Origin: an uncultured Tenacibaculum sp.
Lineage (GTDB): Bacteria; Bacteroidota; Bacteroidia; Flavobacteriales; Flavobacteriaceae
DNA length: 64,000 bases
Assembly (NCBI RefSeq): GCF_947502995.1
Contig: NZ_CANNBW010000007.1
Span: 1 to 64,000, forward strand
Direction: 5' to 3'
Shown here: piece after piece, positions 33,638 through 42,498 of the stretch
Position numbering within the stretch: the stretch's first letter is position 1
Layout: each line of letters opens with the position of its first letter
Notes under the pieces: model-generated
The model's database searches: none
What the model saw: the letters and a program-made list of their open reading frames with translations, nothing else
Told to the model about the DNA's origin: nothing
Made by a program: the position numbers and the translations under genes

Positions 33638-35832
33638 TAAGAATAATATTTAGCGGTAAATAAAACGTTGATTAAATCACTATTTTCTAAAGTCTCAGCA
33701 TATTGTTTTACAAAGGCATCAATAATAGTTTGTTCCTCTTCACTAGGATATTTTAAACGAGCATAATCTCCATCTCTTTCAAGAATGTTTATGAATGCTG
33801 TAATATCTTCTGTATCTGTATTTACAAGTACTTCTTTACATTGATTTATGATTTCTTCATTAGGGTTATCCGTTGTATTTCTGATGATAGTATTAAACAT
33901 TAAAACGAAATTTCTTCCTCCAATGTTTCTAGAATTAAACGTATCTAAACCAATAGCAAGTAAATCTGGAAATATAGTTTGGGTTCCTCGTTTAGCAATC
34001 GCTTGGGTAATGTGTGCGTAAGCTTCATTTTCTTTGTTTGTTTTTAGAAGCGCTACCAAATCAATATCCATTCCATCTACACGGAAGTAGGAGAGAGCTC
34101 TAGTTGCCCAACGCGGGTTTTTTTGTGCTCTAGCCATAACTATATCAAAATTGCTTCTTTTTTCTAATTCTAAATGTGCAATTCCTCCTATGTTATTCAA
34201 TGCTTGTGCAGCAGCAGAAACGCACTGCGGATACCCACTTTTAAACTGATTGATAATTTTAGGAATAGCCTTTTCTGCTTTTTGTGTTCCTAAACCTTTT
34301 AAAGCTTCTCTTGCTACAAGCTCTCTTTCGTAATCTAAAAAGTTTAAAAGTATATCTGTAATACGTTCGTCTTTAAACCAACGCAAAGCAACAATAACAT
34401 CATGAAGTTCGTAGGCATCTATATCTTCAATTTGAGTACTTGCAATCAAATAATCGACTGCTTCAGAAGCTTCTTCTGCTACGATTTCATGTTCATAAAA
34501 AAGTTGACCAACAGTTTTTAAAAGTTGATACGATTTATCTTGTAAACAAGGAGACAATAAAGCAATCTCTTCTTTGCTTCCTATTTTGGCTAAAACTTCG
34601 GAAATAGCCTCTAACCTTAATTCAGGAGACAGTATATTTAGGTTAGCAAGATTAGCTATTTCTGGTAATCTAGGTTTTACTAAATGAATAAAATCGTAGT
34701 GTCTTGCTAATCCAGCTGCTCCGTTAATAATGTGATATGGATGGTCTTGTTTAAATCGAAATTGTAATTTATCTCTTAAATTCTCGATACCTTCAGGGTA
34801 TTTTAATGGAGGAGGAGCCATGCTTAAAACAAGTCGTTGTTTTTTATCACTGATGTTTTCATCTTGATATTGATTGTCATGCATGAGAGTATCAATACTA
34901 TTGATTAGAGCATCGTGAGCCTCGTGATTTTCAGGTAAATCTTGTAGTGCGATGCCACAAAGTTCTTCATAATCTTCTAAAGCATCTTTTCCGTGAGAAT
35001 CCAATGCCCATATTAAAACATCTGCAAAGATTTCTACAGGAAGCTCAGCAATTAAGGTTAAAAAATTTCTATCTAAACGACTTAGATGCTTCGCATCCAT
35101 GTAGCTATACTTTTTTTTCCATGCTTCAATAATAAAGTTATTGTAGTTGGCAGGAATTCTATTTTTTATGGCGTGACATAATGGTACAAGTCCAGTAAAA
35201 TCTTCAGCGTCTAGATTTTGAGAGACTATTTTAAATACATGATACAAAGCCTCTTCGCTAATTTTATCCCATTTGGATGCTAATAAATAAGGAAGTGTTG
35301 TCTCATCATCGCCATAATAATCTTCCCATTCAATTATTGATACAGGAATTTCACGTTCTATTTTTAGTAATAGATGGGAAATAGTTTCGTAGTCTTCTCC
35401 AGATAAAGTAGCAATGATAAGATCTTTTTTCTCGTTATCTGCATTTACAATAGCTAAAAAATCATCATCTTTTCTATATCCACGAAAATCTCCATCATCT
35501 TTAGCCATTTGACGATAATCTGTATACTCTTCTAAAGCGATGGCTTGATTCAAATGATGTAACATTTTTTCCTTGTCTTCTTGCTGTGCATAAAAACAAG
35601 CGAGATTATAATGTGCGCTGGAAAATTCCGGATAAAACTCTAGCGATTTGTGCATACTAGCTATAGCTTCTTCTTTTTTATCAGTATACCAAAGACATAA
35701 GCTCAATCTTTTATGTGCCAAGAAACTTTCTGGATCTTTAGCTAATGCTTGTTCTGCAAAATCTAAAGCTTTGTTCCATTGTTTTCTAAGGGAATAAAAT
35801 AAAGATCTATCTATTAATTCATTTGTATTCAT
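33637..35832 (-). CDS. Large TPR plus HEAT-repeat protein
   Basis: 731 residues, cytoplasmic. The N-terminal 110 residues are three TPR motifs ('WNKALDFAEQALAKDPESFLAHKRLSLCLWY', 'EEAIASMHKSLEFYPEFSSAHYNLACFYA'). The middle is helical with an aspartate-rich stretch. The C-terminal half is HEAT/armadillo repeats ('ELVAREALKGLGTQKAEKAIPKII', 'CVSAAAQALNNIGGIA'). Both modules are protein-interaction scaffolds. 11 bases downstream of the propeller-like gene and overlapping the next gene. Confidence 0.7.
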   Translation of the reverse strand: MNTNELIDRSLFYSLRKQWNKALDFAEQALAKDPESFLAHKRLSLCLWYTDKKEEAIASMHKSLEFYPEFSSAHYNLACFYAQQEDKEKMLHHLNQAIALEEYTDYRQMAKDDGDFRGYRKDDDFLAIVNADNEKKDLIIATLSGEDYETISHLLLKIEREIPVSIIEWEDYYGDDETTLPYLLASKWDKISEEALYHVFKIVSQNLDAEDFTGLVPLCHAIKNRIPANYNNFIIEAWKKKYSYMDAKHLSRLDRNFLTLIAELPVEIFADVLIWALDSHGKDALEDYEELCGIALQDLPENHEAHDALINSIDTLMHDNQYQDENISDKKQRLVLSMAPPPLKYPEGIENLRDKLQFRFKQDHPYHIINGAAGLARHYDFIHLVKPRLPEIANLANLNILSPELRLEAISEVLAKIGSKEEIALLSPCLQDKSYQLLKTVGQLFYEHEIVAEEASEAVDYLIASTQIEDIDAYELHDVIVALRWFKDERITDILLNFLDYERELVAREALKGLGTQKAEKAIPKIINQFKSGYPQCVSAAAQALNNIGGIAHLELEKRSNFDIVMARAQKNPRWATRALSYFRVDGMDIDLVALLKTNKENEAYAHITQAIAKRGTQTIFPDLLAIGLDTFNSRNIGGRNFVLMFNTIIRNTTDNPNEEIINQCKEVLVNTDTEDITAFINILERDGDYARLKYPSEEEQTIIDAFVKQYAETLENSDLINVLFTAKYYS

Positions 35833-35843
35833 AGTCTTAATTA

Positions 35844-36851
35844 TTAGCTGTTGTTAATTTTTTTTATTGAAACTTCATGGATTTCTCCATTACCTTGAAT
35901 TAGAATTAAACTCTCACCAGTACGATAGCAACCATAAATAGTTGAACTATCTTCACCATATACTTCTATAATTGGTAATTCTTTGGTGTAATTTATGGTT
36001 GGATTTCCGCTTACATCAATACTACTGATATACGTTTTGTATTTTCTTTCTTTATTGATTCTTTTGAAATCTAAATGAATAATGTAAAGTGTTTGATCTA
36101 TTAATTCCCAACCTCTAATACAGTGGTTTTTCAATATTCCTTTTGATATTTTTTTGATATTGTTATTAGAAATGTCAAAATGATTTACAGCAATCCAAGC
36201 ATCGCCTCCAATTTCTAAAACTAGCATTCGGTTATCAGTAAGTAATACAGGATATCCAATACCATTATCTACAATCTTTTTAGCTGCTATTTTTTGTGGA
36301 TCATCCGGATTTGTAATGTCCATAACAAAAATTGAATTTTGATTCATCCAGTATATGGTGTCTTTTACAACCTGAGTATAGAATGCACTATTGTAAACAT
36401 CGTCTTCGGTTACAGGAATTACATAGTTAATTTCTGGATTTGGATTTTCTAAAGTTGGAATATTTGAGACTTGAAAATTGAAATGAGTTTTGTCTTTATG
36501 ATTCTCTGATATTTGGATGTATAATTTATTTCGAGCAATACAAGCTCCTTTTATAAATCCATTTTCTGTTTTTTGTAGTACTACAGTTGGATTTTCAATG
36601 TTCTCAAAATCTATAATTACTAATTTATTTCCAAAATTGTCTTTTAATAATAACTTTTGATCTACAAATTGAAAACTAGGTTCGTAAAATCTTCTTCCTA
36701 GTTGTATTGAGGTTATTTTTTTGAAATTAGCATCCCAAATATCTAAAACAGTATCTTCTTGGATACTAAATAATAGATTTTGATACCATTGTATAAAATG
36801 TATCCAATCTCTGTTATAATCTGTATTTAAAATATTTGCTTGTGCTATCAT
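35844..36851 (-). CDS. Hypothetical beta-propeller-like protein
   Basis: 335 residues, no signal peptide. Repeating segments such as 'LLFSIQEDTVLDIWDANFKKIT', 'FVMDITNPDDPQKIAAKKIV' and 'VAVNHFDISNNNIKKIS' resemble LVIVD/WD-type propeller blades. I cannot name a family. First gene of an operon with the TPR/HEAT protein. Confidence 0.55.
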   Translation of the reverse strand: MIAQANILNTDYNRDWIHFIQWYQNLLFSIQEDTVLDIWDANFKKITSIQLGRRFYEPSFQFVDQKLLLKDNFGNKLVIIDFENIENPTVVLQKTENGFIKGACIARNKLYIQISENHKDKTHFNFQVSNIPTLENPNPEINYVIPVTEDDVYNSAFYTQVVKDTIYWMNQNSIFVMDITNPDDPQKIAAKKIVDNGIGYPVLLTDNRMLVLEIGGDAWIAVNHFDISNNNIKKISKGILKNHCIRGWELIDQTLYIIHLDFKRINKERKYKTYISSIDVSGNPTINYTKELPIIEVYGEDSSTIYGCYRTGESLILIQGNGEIHEVSIKKINNS

Positions 36852-36982
36852 TCTTTCATCACATTTTTAAGAAGCAAATATGTTTTTTTTAACCGAAGTG
36901 TTTCCCCCTGTTTTCAGTGAAAATAATAAAGAGGAACTAATAAATTGTTTGGGTGTTTTTTAGTGCATTAAATGGTCTTGTT

Positions 36983-38197
36983 TTATAAACTACAGCGACC
37001 GTTATTGAAATCAGCTAAAGAAGGATTATGTGCATTTCTATATATTTCAAAAAATGAAAATGAATTTGTGGAAATAAGATTCTGAATACTACAAAAATTA
37101 TTCAATTTAGGATTTTGAGAAATAACTATATTTTCAACAGAAACGATATTTGATAAAGCATTAATGTTTTCTAAAGAATCGTTTTTTTGAATATAAATGC
37201 CTTCTCGAACATATTCACCAACTTGGTTTAAATTATCTAAACCATCAAGGTTTATCAAACTATGATTTTCAGTTATACTTAAACCATTTGTTTTAGTGAT
37301 TGATTTTAAACCTTTAATAGTTGTTAAAGATGTGTTCTTGTAGATTCGAATTTGACGTAATATATTGTTTTCATTTAAAGAAAGAGCATCTATATTTTCT
37401 AACTTTTCATTTGAGTTAACATATATCCTTTCTCTAATTGAAGTAGCACTTAAACCAGATAAGTTTTTTAAATTTTTATTAGATGATATTTCTAGAATAT
37501 TAATGCTTTTAATACTATTAAGTCCTTTTAAATCTACAATTTTATCGTTATTGTTAATTGTTAAAGTAGCTACAGTTTCAATTTTTTCAAGAAAGCCCTT
37601 TAAATTTTCTAATGAATTATTGTAACTTATTCTTATATGAGAAGTTTCATTAAGTTGACTAAGACCTTCTAAACTTTGTAAGTTCTCATTATTTTTAATT
37701 TGTATTCTTTCTGTTGATGTTACTTTAGAAAAACAAGAATTAAGGTTTTTAATTTGAGTATCATTAATTAAAAGGCCATTTACATTAATAAGTTTATTAA
37801 AACCGATAATTTTTTCAAGTGAAGGGTTTTCGCGTATGAAAAGATATTTTAAAGAAGTTACATTTTGTAAAAAATTATTAATACTCTTTAAACTTAAATT
37901 TTGCTTAATATCAACTCCTCTTTCGATAACTCTAAGACATTCAAATCGATTATCTAAATCGATAATAGGATCTTCTGTTTCAGGATCTTCCATAATAATT
38001 AAACCACCTCCCATTATACTGGTATAGCTTTGACTATCAAAGTCATCTACTTCTTTTTGCGTTTTTAAATAAACGTTTCCGTAAAAAGTTCTTAAGCTCT
38101 CTCCACAACGATCAGTTTGTTCTATAAGTACATCATTATTATCACAAGCATTTATAATGAAACTTAATAAGGCAATTACTAAATATTTAGTTTTCAT
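36983..38197 (-). CDS. Lipoprotein with receptor-L/leucine-rich-like repeats
   Basis: 404 residues, lipobox INAC (Cys18). From about residue 110 the protein is a series of short repeats of the receptor-L-domain/LRR type ('LKYLFIRENPSLEKI.GFNKLINVNGLLI', 'ERIQIKNNENLQSLEGL', 'GIYIQKNDSLENINALSNI'), typical of surface lipoproteins of Bacteroidetes. C-terminal 'NPSLADFNNGRCSL' cap with Cys. Probably displayed on the outer membrane for binding. No operon partner. Confidence 0.75.
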   Translation of the reverse strand: MKTKYLVIALLSFIINACDNNDVLIEQTDRCGESLRTFYGNVYLKTQKEVDDFDSQSYTSIMGGGLIIMEDPETEDPIIDLDNRFECLRVIERGVDIKQNLSLKSINNFLQNVTSLKYLFIRENPSLEKIIGFNKLINVNGLLINDTQIKNLNSCFSKVTSTERIQIKNNENLQSLEGLSQLNETSHIRISYNNSLENLKGFLEKIETVATLTINNNDKIVDLKGLNSIKSINILEISSNKNLKNLSGLSATSIRERIYVNSNEKLENIDALSLNENNILRQIRIYKNTSLTTIKGLKSITKTNGLSITENHSLINLDGLDNLNQVGEYVREGIYIQKNDSLENINALSNIVSVENIVISQNPKLNNFCSIQNLISTNSFSFFEIYRNAHNPSLADFNNGRCSL

Positions 38198-38275
38198 AGT
38201 TTGGTTTTAGGAGTGCAATTTTTAAAGCTTAAATCTACAAAATAAGTTAGTTAACACCAAAAAACCTATTTGTAA

Positions 38276-39364
38276 TTATTGTTTTACAATCATTTTATGA
38301 GCTTTTATTAAGTTTTTTATACTGGAGTCCATATTTCTGTTTTTTAACCAAAGTCCAGTTGATAACAATGAATTACCTGTAAAATTTTGTTCGGTAAGTA
38401 CTAAGTTTTGTTTTGGGTTTATCATTAAGAAACGTTCTCCATAACCGTCAGACCATACTGTTTCTGTATTAGAATCAATCCACCATTGATAACCAAAGCC
38501 ATCGTAACGGCCATAGTTAATGTGGTTTTCCTTTAAATTACTGTGTGAGGTTATACTTTTTTTAATCCATGTTTTAGATACAATTTGTTTCCCGTTCCAA
38601 ACACCTTCATTAGCAACCATTGCACCAATTCTAGCTAAATCTCTTGTGCTTAAAAACAAATAATATTGTTTATGTTTTGATGGTTTTTTAGGTAAAAACC
38701 AAGGAGCGCCAACAATCACATTGTTTTCAGAAAAATCTTGTAAACCCATAGGTTTTGCTAAATATTTTTCCATAAAACTTCCGATAGACATTTTGGTTTC
38801 CTGTGTAAAAATGGTTCCTAAAGCATTTGCATCGAAATTATTTGAGAAAAAATAAGTTCCAGGAGCATGACTTTCTCTTTTGGGTCTATCTGTTATTTGC
38901 GAATCGTGTTCTCCTTGTGAAGGTAAAAATATACCAGATTTAAACATTAAAAGATCTTGTATTGTAGCTGTTTTTTCTTGCTTTGTTAAAGGAACAATTT
39001 CATCGATTTTAAGCTCATCTAATGTTTTATGAATATTAATTAAGCCTTCGTCAACTGCAATTCCATATAATAAGCCTAAAATGGATTTTCGAATAGATGC
39101 TGTATTCATGATTTTATCTGTAGGACCGTATTCATAAATAATCTTTTCATTTTTCAGAATAACTATCGAGCGTGTTCTTGAAGGTTTTGTTTTAGGTGTT
39201 AATACATTTCGAATTTCTTGAGGAAGAGGTTTTCCATAAGTTAATCTTGTTTGATATTTTGGATTTGGATTACTAACTCTTGGAACTACTAAATAAACGA
39301 AAAATACGATTAGTAGTAAAAGAATGCTTAAAAGTGTTCTTTTGATAATTTTTTTAGTTCTCAT
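38276..39364 (-). CDS. Serine hydrolase, class C beta-lactamase fold
   Basis: 362 residues with an N-terminal membrane anchor (about 10-28). The nucleophile motif is S90-I-R-K93, inside 'NTASIRKSILGLLYG'. A YxN-like 'YFFSNNFDANALG' follows, and late glycine-rich 'WSDGYGERFLMI' stands in for the KTG region. It matches the penicillin-binding-protein-like esterases (EstB/6-aminohexanoate-dimer hydrolase group) rather than a resistance enzyme. Four bases downstream of the amidohydrolase gene, so cotranscribed. Confidence 0.8.
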   Translation of the reverse strand: MRTKKIIKRTLLSILLLLIVFFVYLVVPRVSNPNPKYQTRLTYGKPLPQEIRNVLTPKTKPSRTRSIVILKNEKIIYEYGPTDKIMNTASIRKSILGLLYGIAVDEGLINIHKTLDELKIDEIVPLTKQEKTATIQDLLMFKSGIFLPSQGEHDSQITDRPKRESHAPGTYFFSNNFDANALGTIFTQETKMSIGSFMEKYLAKPMGLQDFSENNVIVGAPWFLPKKPSKHKQYYLFLSTRDLARIGAMVANEGVWNGKQIVSKTWIKKSITSHSNLKENHINYGRYDGFGYQWWIDSNTETVWSDGYGERFLMINPKQNLVLTEQNFTGNSLLSTGLWLKNRNMDSSIKNLIKAHKMIVKQ

Positions 39365-39368
39365 ATGT

Positions 39369-40898
39369 CTATTTTAAATACTTGTCTATGTTTATTTTTC
39401 TACTTCTATTGTTAGCGTTTTTCACAGCTTTTAAAATGTTGTTTAATGCCAATCGATTTAGATATTTTCCATTGGTAATTACAGCTTCTATACTTTGTGA
39501 ATTTCTTATGTTTTCTAGCGGATTTTTATTTAGAAGTACTAAATCTGCGCGATAATCAACTTCAATTTTTCCAGTAGTTTCATTCATCCAATCTGCTGTT
39601 GCGGAAGTTGTAGCTTTTAATATTTCTGCATTTGTTAAACCGATTTCACTAAGTGTAACCAGTTCTTCGTGTAATGAAAAACCAGGAACAGCTCCAGCTG
39701 CTCCATTTGCATCTGTACCGGCTGTAATTACTACATTATTTCGTACTAATGCTTTTGTAACGATATCTAGAGCTTTTGTAAATGTTTTTAGATAGGCGTT
39801 AACTTCAGTTTTTTGTTTTTCTGTAAGATCACTAGAGTATTCATATGAATTGTTTCCAGGAAGCCATCCTTTCGAAATAGATGAACCTTCAACCCAACCC
39901 GGATTTTGATATTCTAAAGCAATAGTTTTAAGGTAATCTGCTAAATGAAAAGCTTGTTTAGCCACACTTTTATTTGTAGCAACTGTAGTGGATATTGTAA
40001 TATTATTCTCTTGTAATTTTACAGCAATATGATCTGCTTTCCCTTCTAAATGTTTAAGAAAATCATCTGCATTTTTAGAAGTAATTCGTCCGTAGCTTAA
40101 CATAGAAGCATAGGTAATAGATTCTACATGTGATAATTGTGATTGACCAGAAGTATAAAGTTCCTCAAGAGTAATAGGAATAGGTAAATGTCCAATAACA
40201 GGAATGTTTATTTTTTTAGCTTCATCTATAACTGCATAATAATTCGTTTTGTTAAGATCGGAGCTTAACTTAATGGCTTTATAACCTTTGTTTTTATAAT
40301 AATGAACCGCTTTTCTTGCTGCTTTTGGAGTGGTATAATTTTGATGACGTCTTTCCATCCAACTTCTAAAGTTAGCTTTCATTCCTTTTTGGCTACTAAG
40401 TTTGGGTGAAGCGATATAAATATTTGGTCCGATAGCTCCGTTATCAATTTCTTTTTGATATTCAAAATGCTCTTTCATTCCTGTCATTTCTCCCACATGA
40501 GTAATCCCATTGGCGATATAAAGTAGTAAGTCGTTTTTACTTTTCTTTAAATGCACATGAGAATCAATTAATCCAGGAATTAAGTATTTGTTGTGTCCGT
40601 CAATTTTATGAAAATCGTTAGCTACAGGAATGCTATCTGAATGAATAGCAATGATTTTTTTATCTTCTACTAAAACCGTTTGATTAGGAATCATAACTTC
40701 TGAATTTGTACTGAGAATATTCACATTTGTTATTGCTAATTTTCCTGAAATTGTTTTGAATTGTGAAGTATCTATAATTTCAGTGTGAGCACCTAAAACA
40801 TGATTTATTTCTGATTGAAAGTGAAAGTATACACCAAAATCGACGAGTAAGATGATTGAGAAAATACCTAATATCCATTTTTTAACTACTGATTTCAT
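39369..40898 (-). CDS. Membrane-anchored amidohydrolase (imidazolonepropionase-like)
   Basis: 509 residues with an N-terminal signal anchor (about 8-27). Metal-dependent TIM-barrel hydrolase: 'LIPGLIDSHVHL' gives His114/His116, followed by 'AIKLSSDLNKT' (possible bridging Lys), 'IGHLPIP' and 'QLSHVESITYA' His residues and 'ITAGTDANG' with the catalytic Asp. 'GFSLHEELVTLSEIGLTNAEILKATT' is the usual end of the barrel in imidazolonepropionase-like/prolidase-like amidohydrolases. Substrate probably an amide or cyclic amide, in the periplasm. Confidence 0.85.
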   Translation of the reverse strand: MKSVVKKWILGIFSIILLVDFGVYFHFQSEINHVLGAHTEIIDTSQFKTISGKLAITNVNILSTNSEVMIPNQTVLVEDKKIIAIHSDSIPVANDFHKIDGHNKYLIPGLIDSHVHLKKSKNDLLLYIANGITHVGEMTGMKEHFEYQKEIDNGAIGPNIYIASPKLSSQKGMKANFRSWMERRHQNYTTPKAARKAVHYYKNKGYKAIKLSSDLNKTNYYAVIDEAKKINIPVIGHLPIPITLEELYTSGQSQLSHVESITYASMLSYGRITSKNADDFLKHLEGKADHIAVKLQENNITISTTVATNKSVAKQAFHLADYLKTIALEYQNPGWVEGSSISKGWLPGNNSYEYSSDLTEKQKTEVNAYLKTFTKALDIVTKALVRNNVVITAGTDANGAAGAVPGFSLHEELVTLSEIGLTNAEILKATTSATADWMNETTGKIEVDYRADLVLLNKNPLENIRNSQSIEAVITNGKYLNRLALNNILKAVKNANNRSRKINIDKYLK

Positions 40899-41010
40899 AT
40901 GTCTATCGTTTGAATTGTTTTAGCAAAAGACAGTAGAAATCTTTATTTAGTTACTTACAAAACCCTTGAAAACACTATCAAAAAAGATTTTGAGAGTACA
41001 AAAAATAAAA

Positions 41011-41032
41011 AAGAAGGTCTTTAGACCTTCTT
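41011..41032 (-). terminator. Terminator after PSD-family gene
   Basis: AAGAAGGTCT (41011-41020), TT, AGACCTTCTT (41023-41032), with a T-run on the minus strand, 25 bases past the stop of the gene at 41057. Confidence 0.8.
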
Positions 41033-41056
41033 TTCAATTCATATAAAACGTAAGTA

Positions 41057-42358
41057 TTATTTATTAAACAATACAGAAGCTTGTCCGTATTGAAAATGGA
41101 TAGGGTTATGTCCGGGGTCGTTTTTATACATATAAATATCTGCTGGTGGTTTTTGGAATAACATAATAATATCTGAACCACCAAATCTGAATTTTCCAAA
41201 TTCTTGTCCTTTAACAACCGTTTTTCCTTGTAATTCTGTGTACATGTCTACACCAGAAACTTGGCACATTCCAATAGGTAAAATAGCTACTTTACCAACT
41301 TCTGGCCCTGCATCCATAATTACAATACCTCTGGCTTGGTTAAATTCGTAACCATCTTCGGCACCATCTGGAGCATCCCATTGTCCGTTTTCTTGTAATT
41401 CAACATTTAAAAATACTTGTCCTTGTACAGGAATAATTTCTAAGATTTCTCCACTTACAGGTGTGTGAAAACGGTGATAATCGAAAGGACTTAAGAAATA
41501 ATGCACGAATGTTCCTCCATAAAAATCATCACTATATTTACTAAATTCTAAAAGTTGATCAACAGTTCCAATAGTATGAGTTCCTTTTAAAGAAACTTTG
41601 GTTTCAACACCTTTTTCATCTAAAACATTTCCGTTGTTATCGATTGGATAAAATTGTTTGTAAGTACAGTCTGCAGGTGATGTAATTACAGTATTATCAT
41701 TAGGCGCTGTAATTGGACGTAAAGGACTTATTCCTGTTTCTGGGTCTGCATCATTAAACTCTCTGTAAAAGAATTCATTAAATGTTTTCCAAGTTTTTTC
41801 GTTTTTAGCGTATAATGGAAAATTATACATGGTATCGTATTTAAACGATTGTAAACTTTCTTTAGTTAAAGAAGCTTCTGTATCTAAGAAATTACCCCAA
41901 GCTTGTGCAAAATCTACCAACCAATTCGCAAATTTTTCAAAGCTTTGCATTGTTAATTCTGTTCCAGGAACTTTCTGATCAATTAACCAGTAAGATTGGC
42001 ATAATAAATCATATACTTTCTGATTGTATCCATTTTTTTGATCGTTACTTTTCCAAGCATTCGGATAGTTTGGATCGTTACTTTCGTTAGGAACTAAACG
42101 AACATATAAATCTAAATAATCTAAATAAGCTTCAACAGTTGTTGGCCATCCATTTCCTTGAAAAACATTATCAATTGCATGATATAAATCTGAGTTTAAC
42201 TTTTCTTTAGCTTCAGTTGAAGCAACGAGTAAAGAAGCTTCTAAAGCAGCAGTCATTCTTACATCTTCAGAAAGAATTTGCTTTAATTTAGCAACTACAG
42301 GGGCGTGTTCATGTGTTCCAATTGGAACTACTACAGTTTTTTGCGTTTGAGTTTCCAT
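41057..42358 (-). CDS. Phosphatidylserine decarboxylase family protein with PSDC N-terminal domain
   Basis: 433 residues. The first about 190 residues ('VVVPIGTHEHAPVVAKLKQIL', 'YLDYLDLYVRLVPN', 'NQKVYDLLCQSYWLIDQ') fit the PSDC N-terminal domain found on a subgroup of these enzymes. The C-terminal half is the decarboxylase fold with 'HYFLSPFDYHRFHTPVSG' and the self-cleavage site FGGS (Gly394-Ser395), where the serine would become the pyruvoyl cofactor; ordinary PSDs have LGST. No membrane segment, so it may act on a small substrate or a lipid at the surface rather than be the housekeeping enzyme. Confidence 0.8.
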   Translation of the reverse strand: METQTQKTVVVPIGTHEHAPVVAKLKQILSEDVRMTAALEASLLVASTEAKEKLNSDLYHAIDNVFQGNGWPTTVEAYLDYLDLYVRLVPNESNDPNYPNAWKSNDQKNGYNQKVYDLLCQSYWLIDQKVPGTELTMQSFEKFANWLVDFAQAWGNFLDTEASLTKESLQSFKYDTMYNFPLYAKNEKTWKTFNEFFYREFNDADPETGISPLRPITAPNDNTVITSPADCTYKQFYPIDNNGNVLDEKGVETKVSLKGTHTIGTVDQLLEFSKYSDDFYGGTFVHYFLSPFDYHRFHTPVSGEILEIIPVQGQVFLNVELQENGQWDAPDGAEDGYEFNQARGIVIMDAGPEVGKVAILPIGMCQVSGVDMYTELQGKTVVKGQEFGKFRFGGSDIIMLFQKPPADIYMYKNDPGHNPIHFQYGQASVLFNK

Positions 42359-42498
42359 ACGTGTTTTGGTTATTAATGATGTTTAAAGTTCTAAAAAACA
42401 CGTGTTTAATTGAGTTAAAAAGTCATAAAGGGTTCATTTTTAATCATAATCGACTAAGATTTGAGTATGAAAGAATTATAAAAAATGAGTTTTAAATT

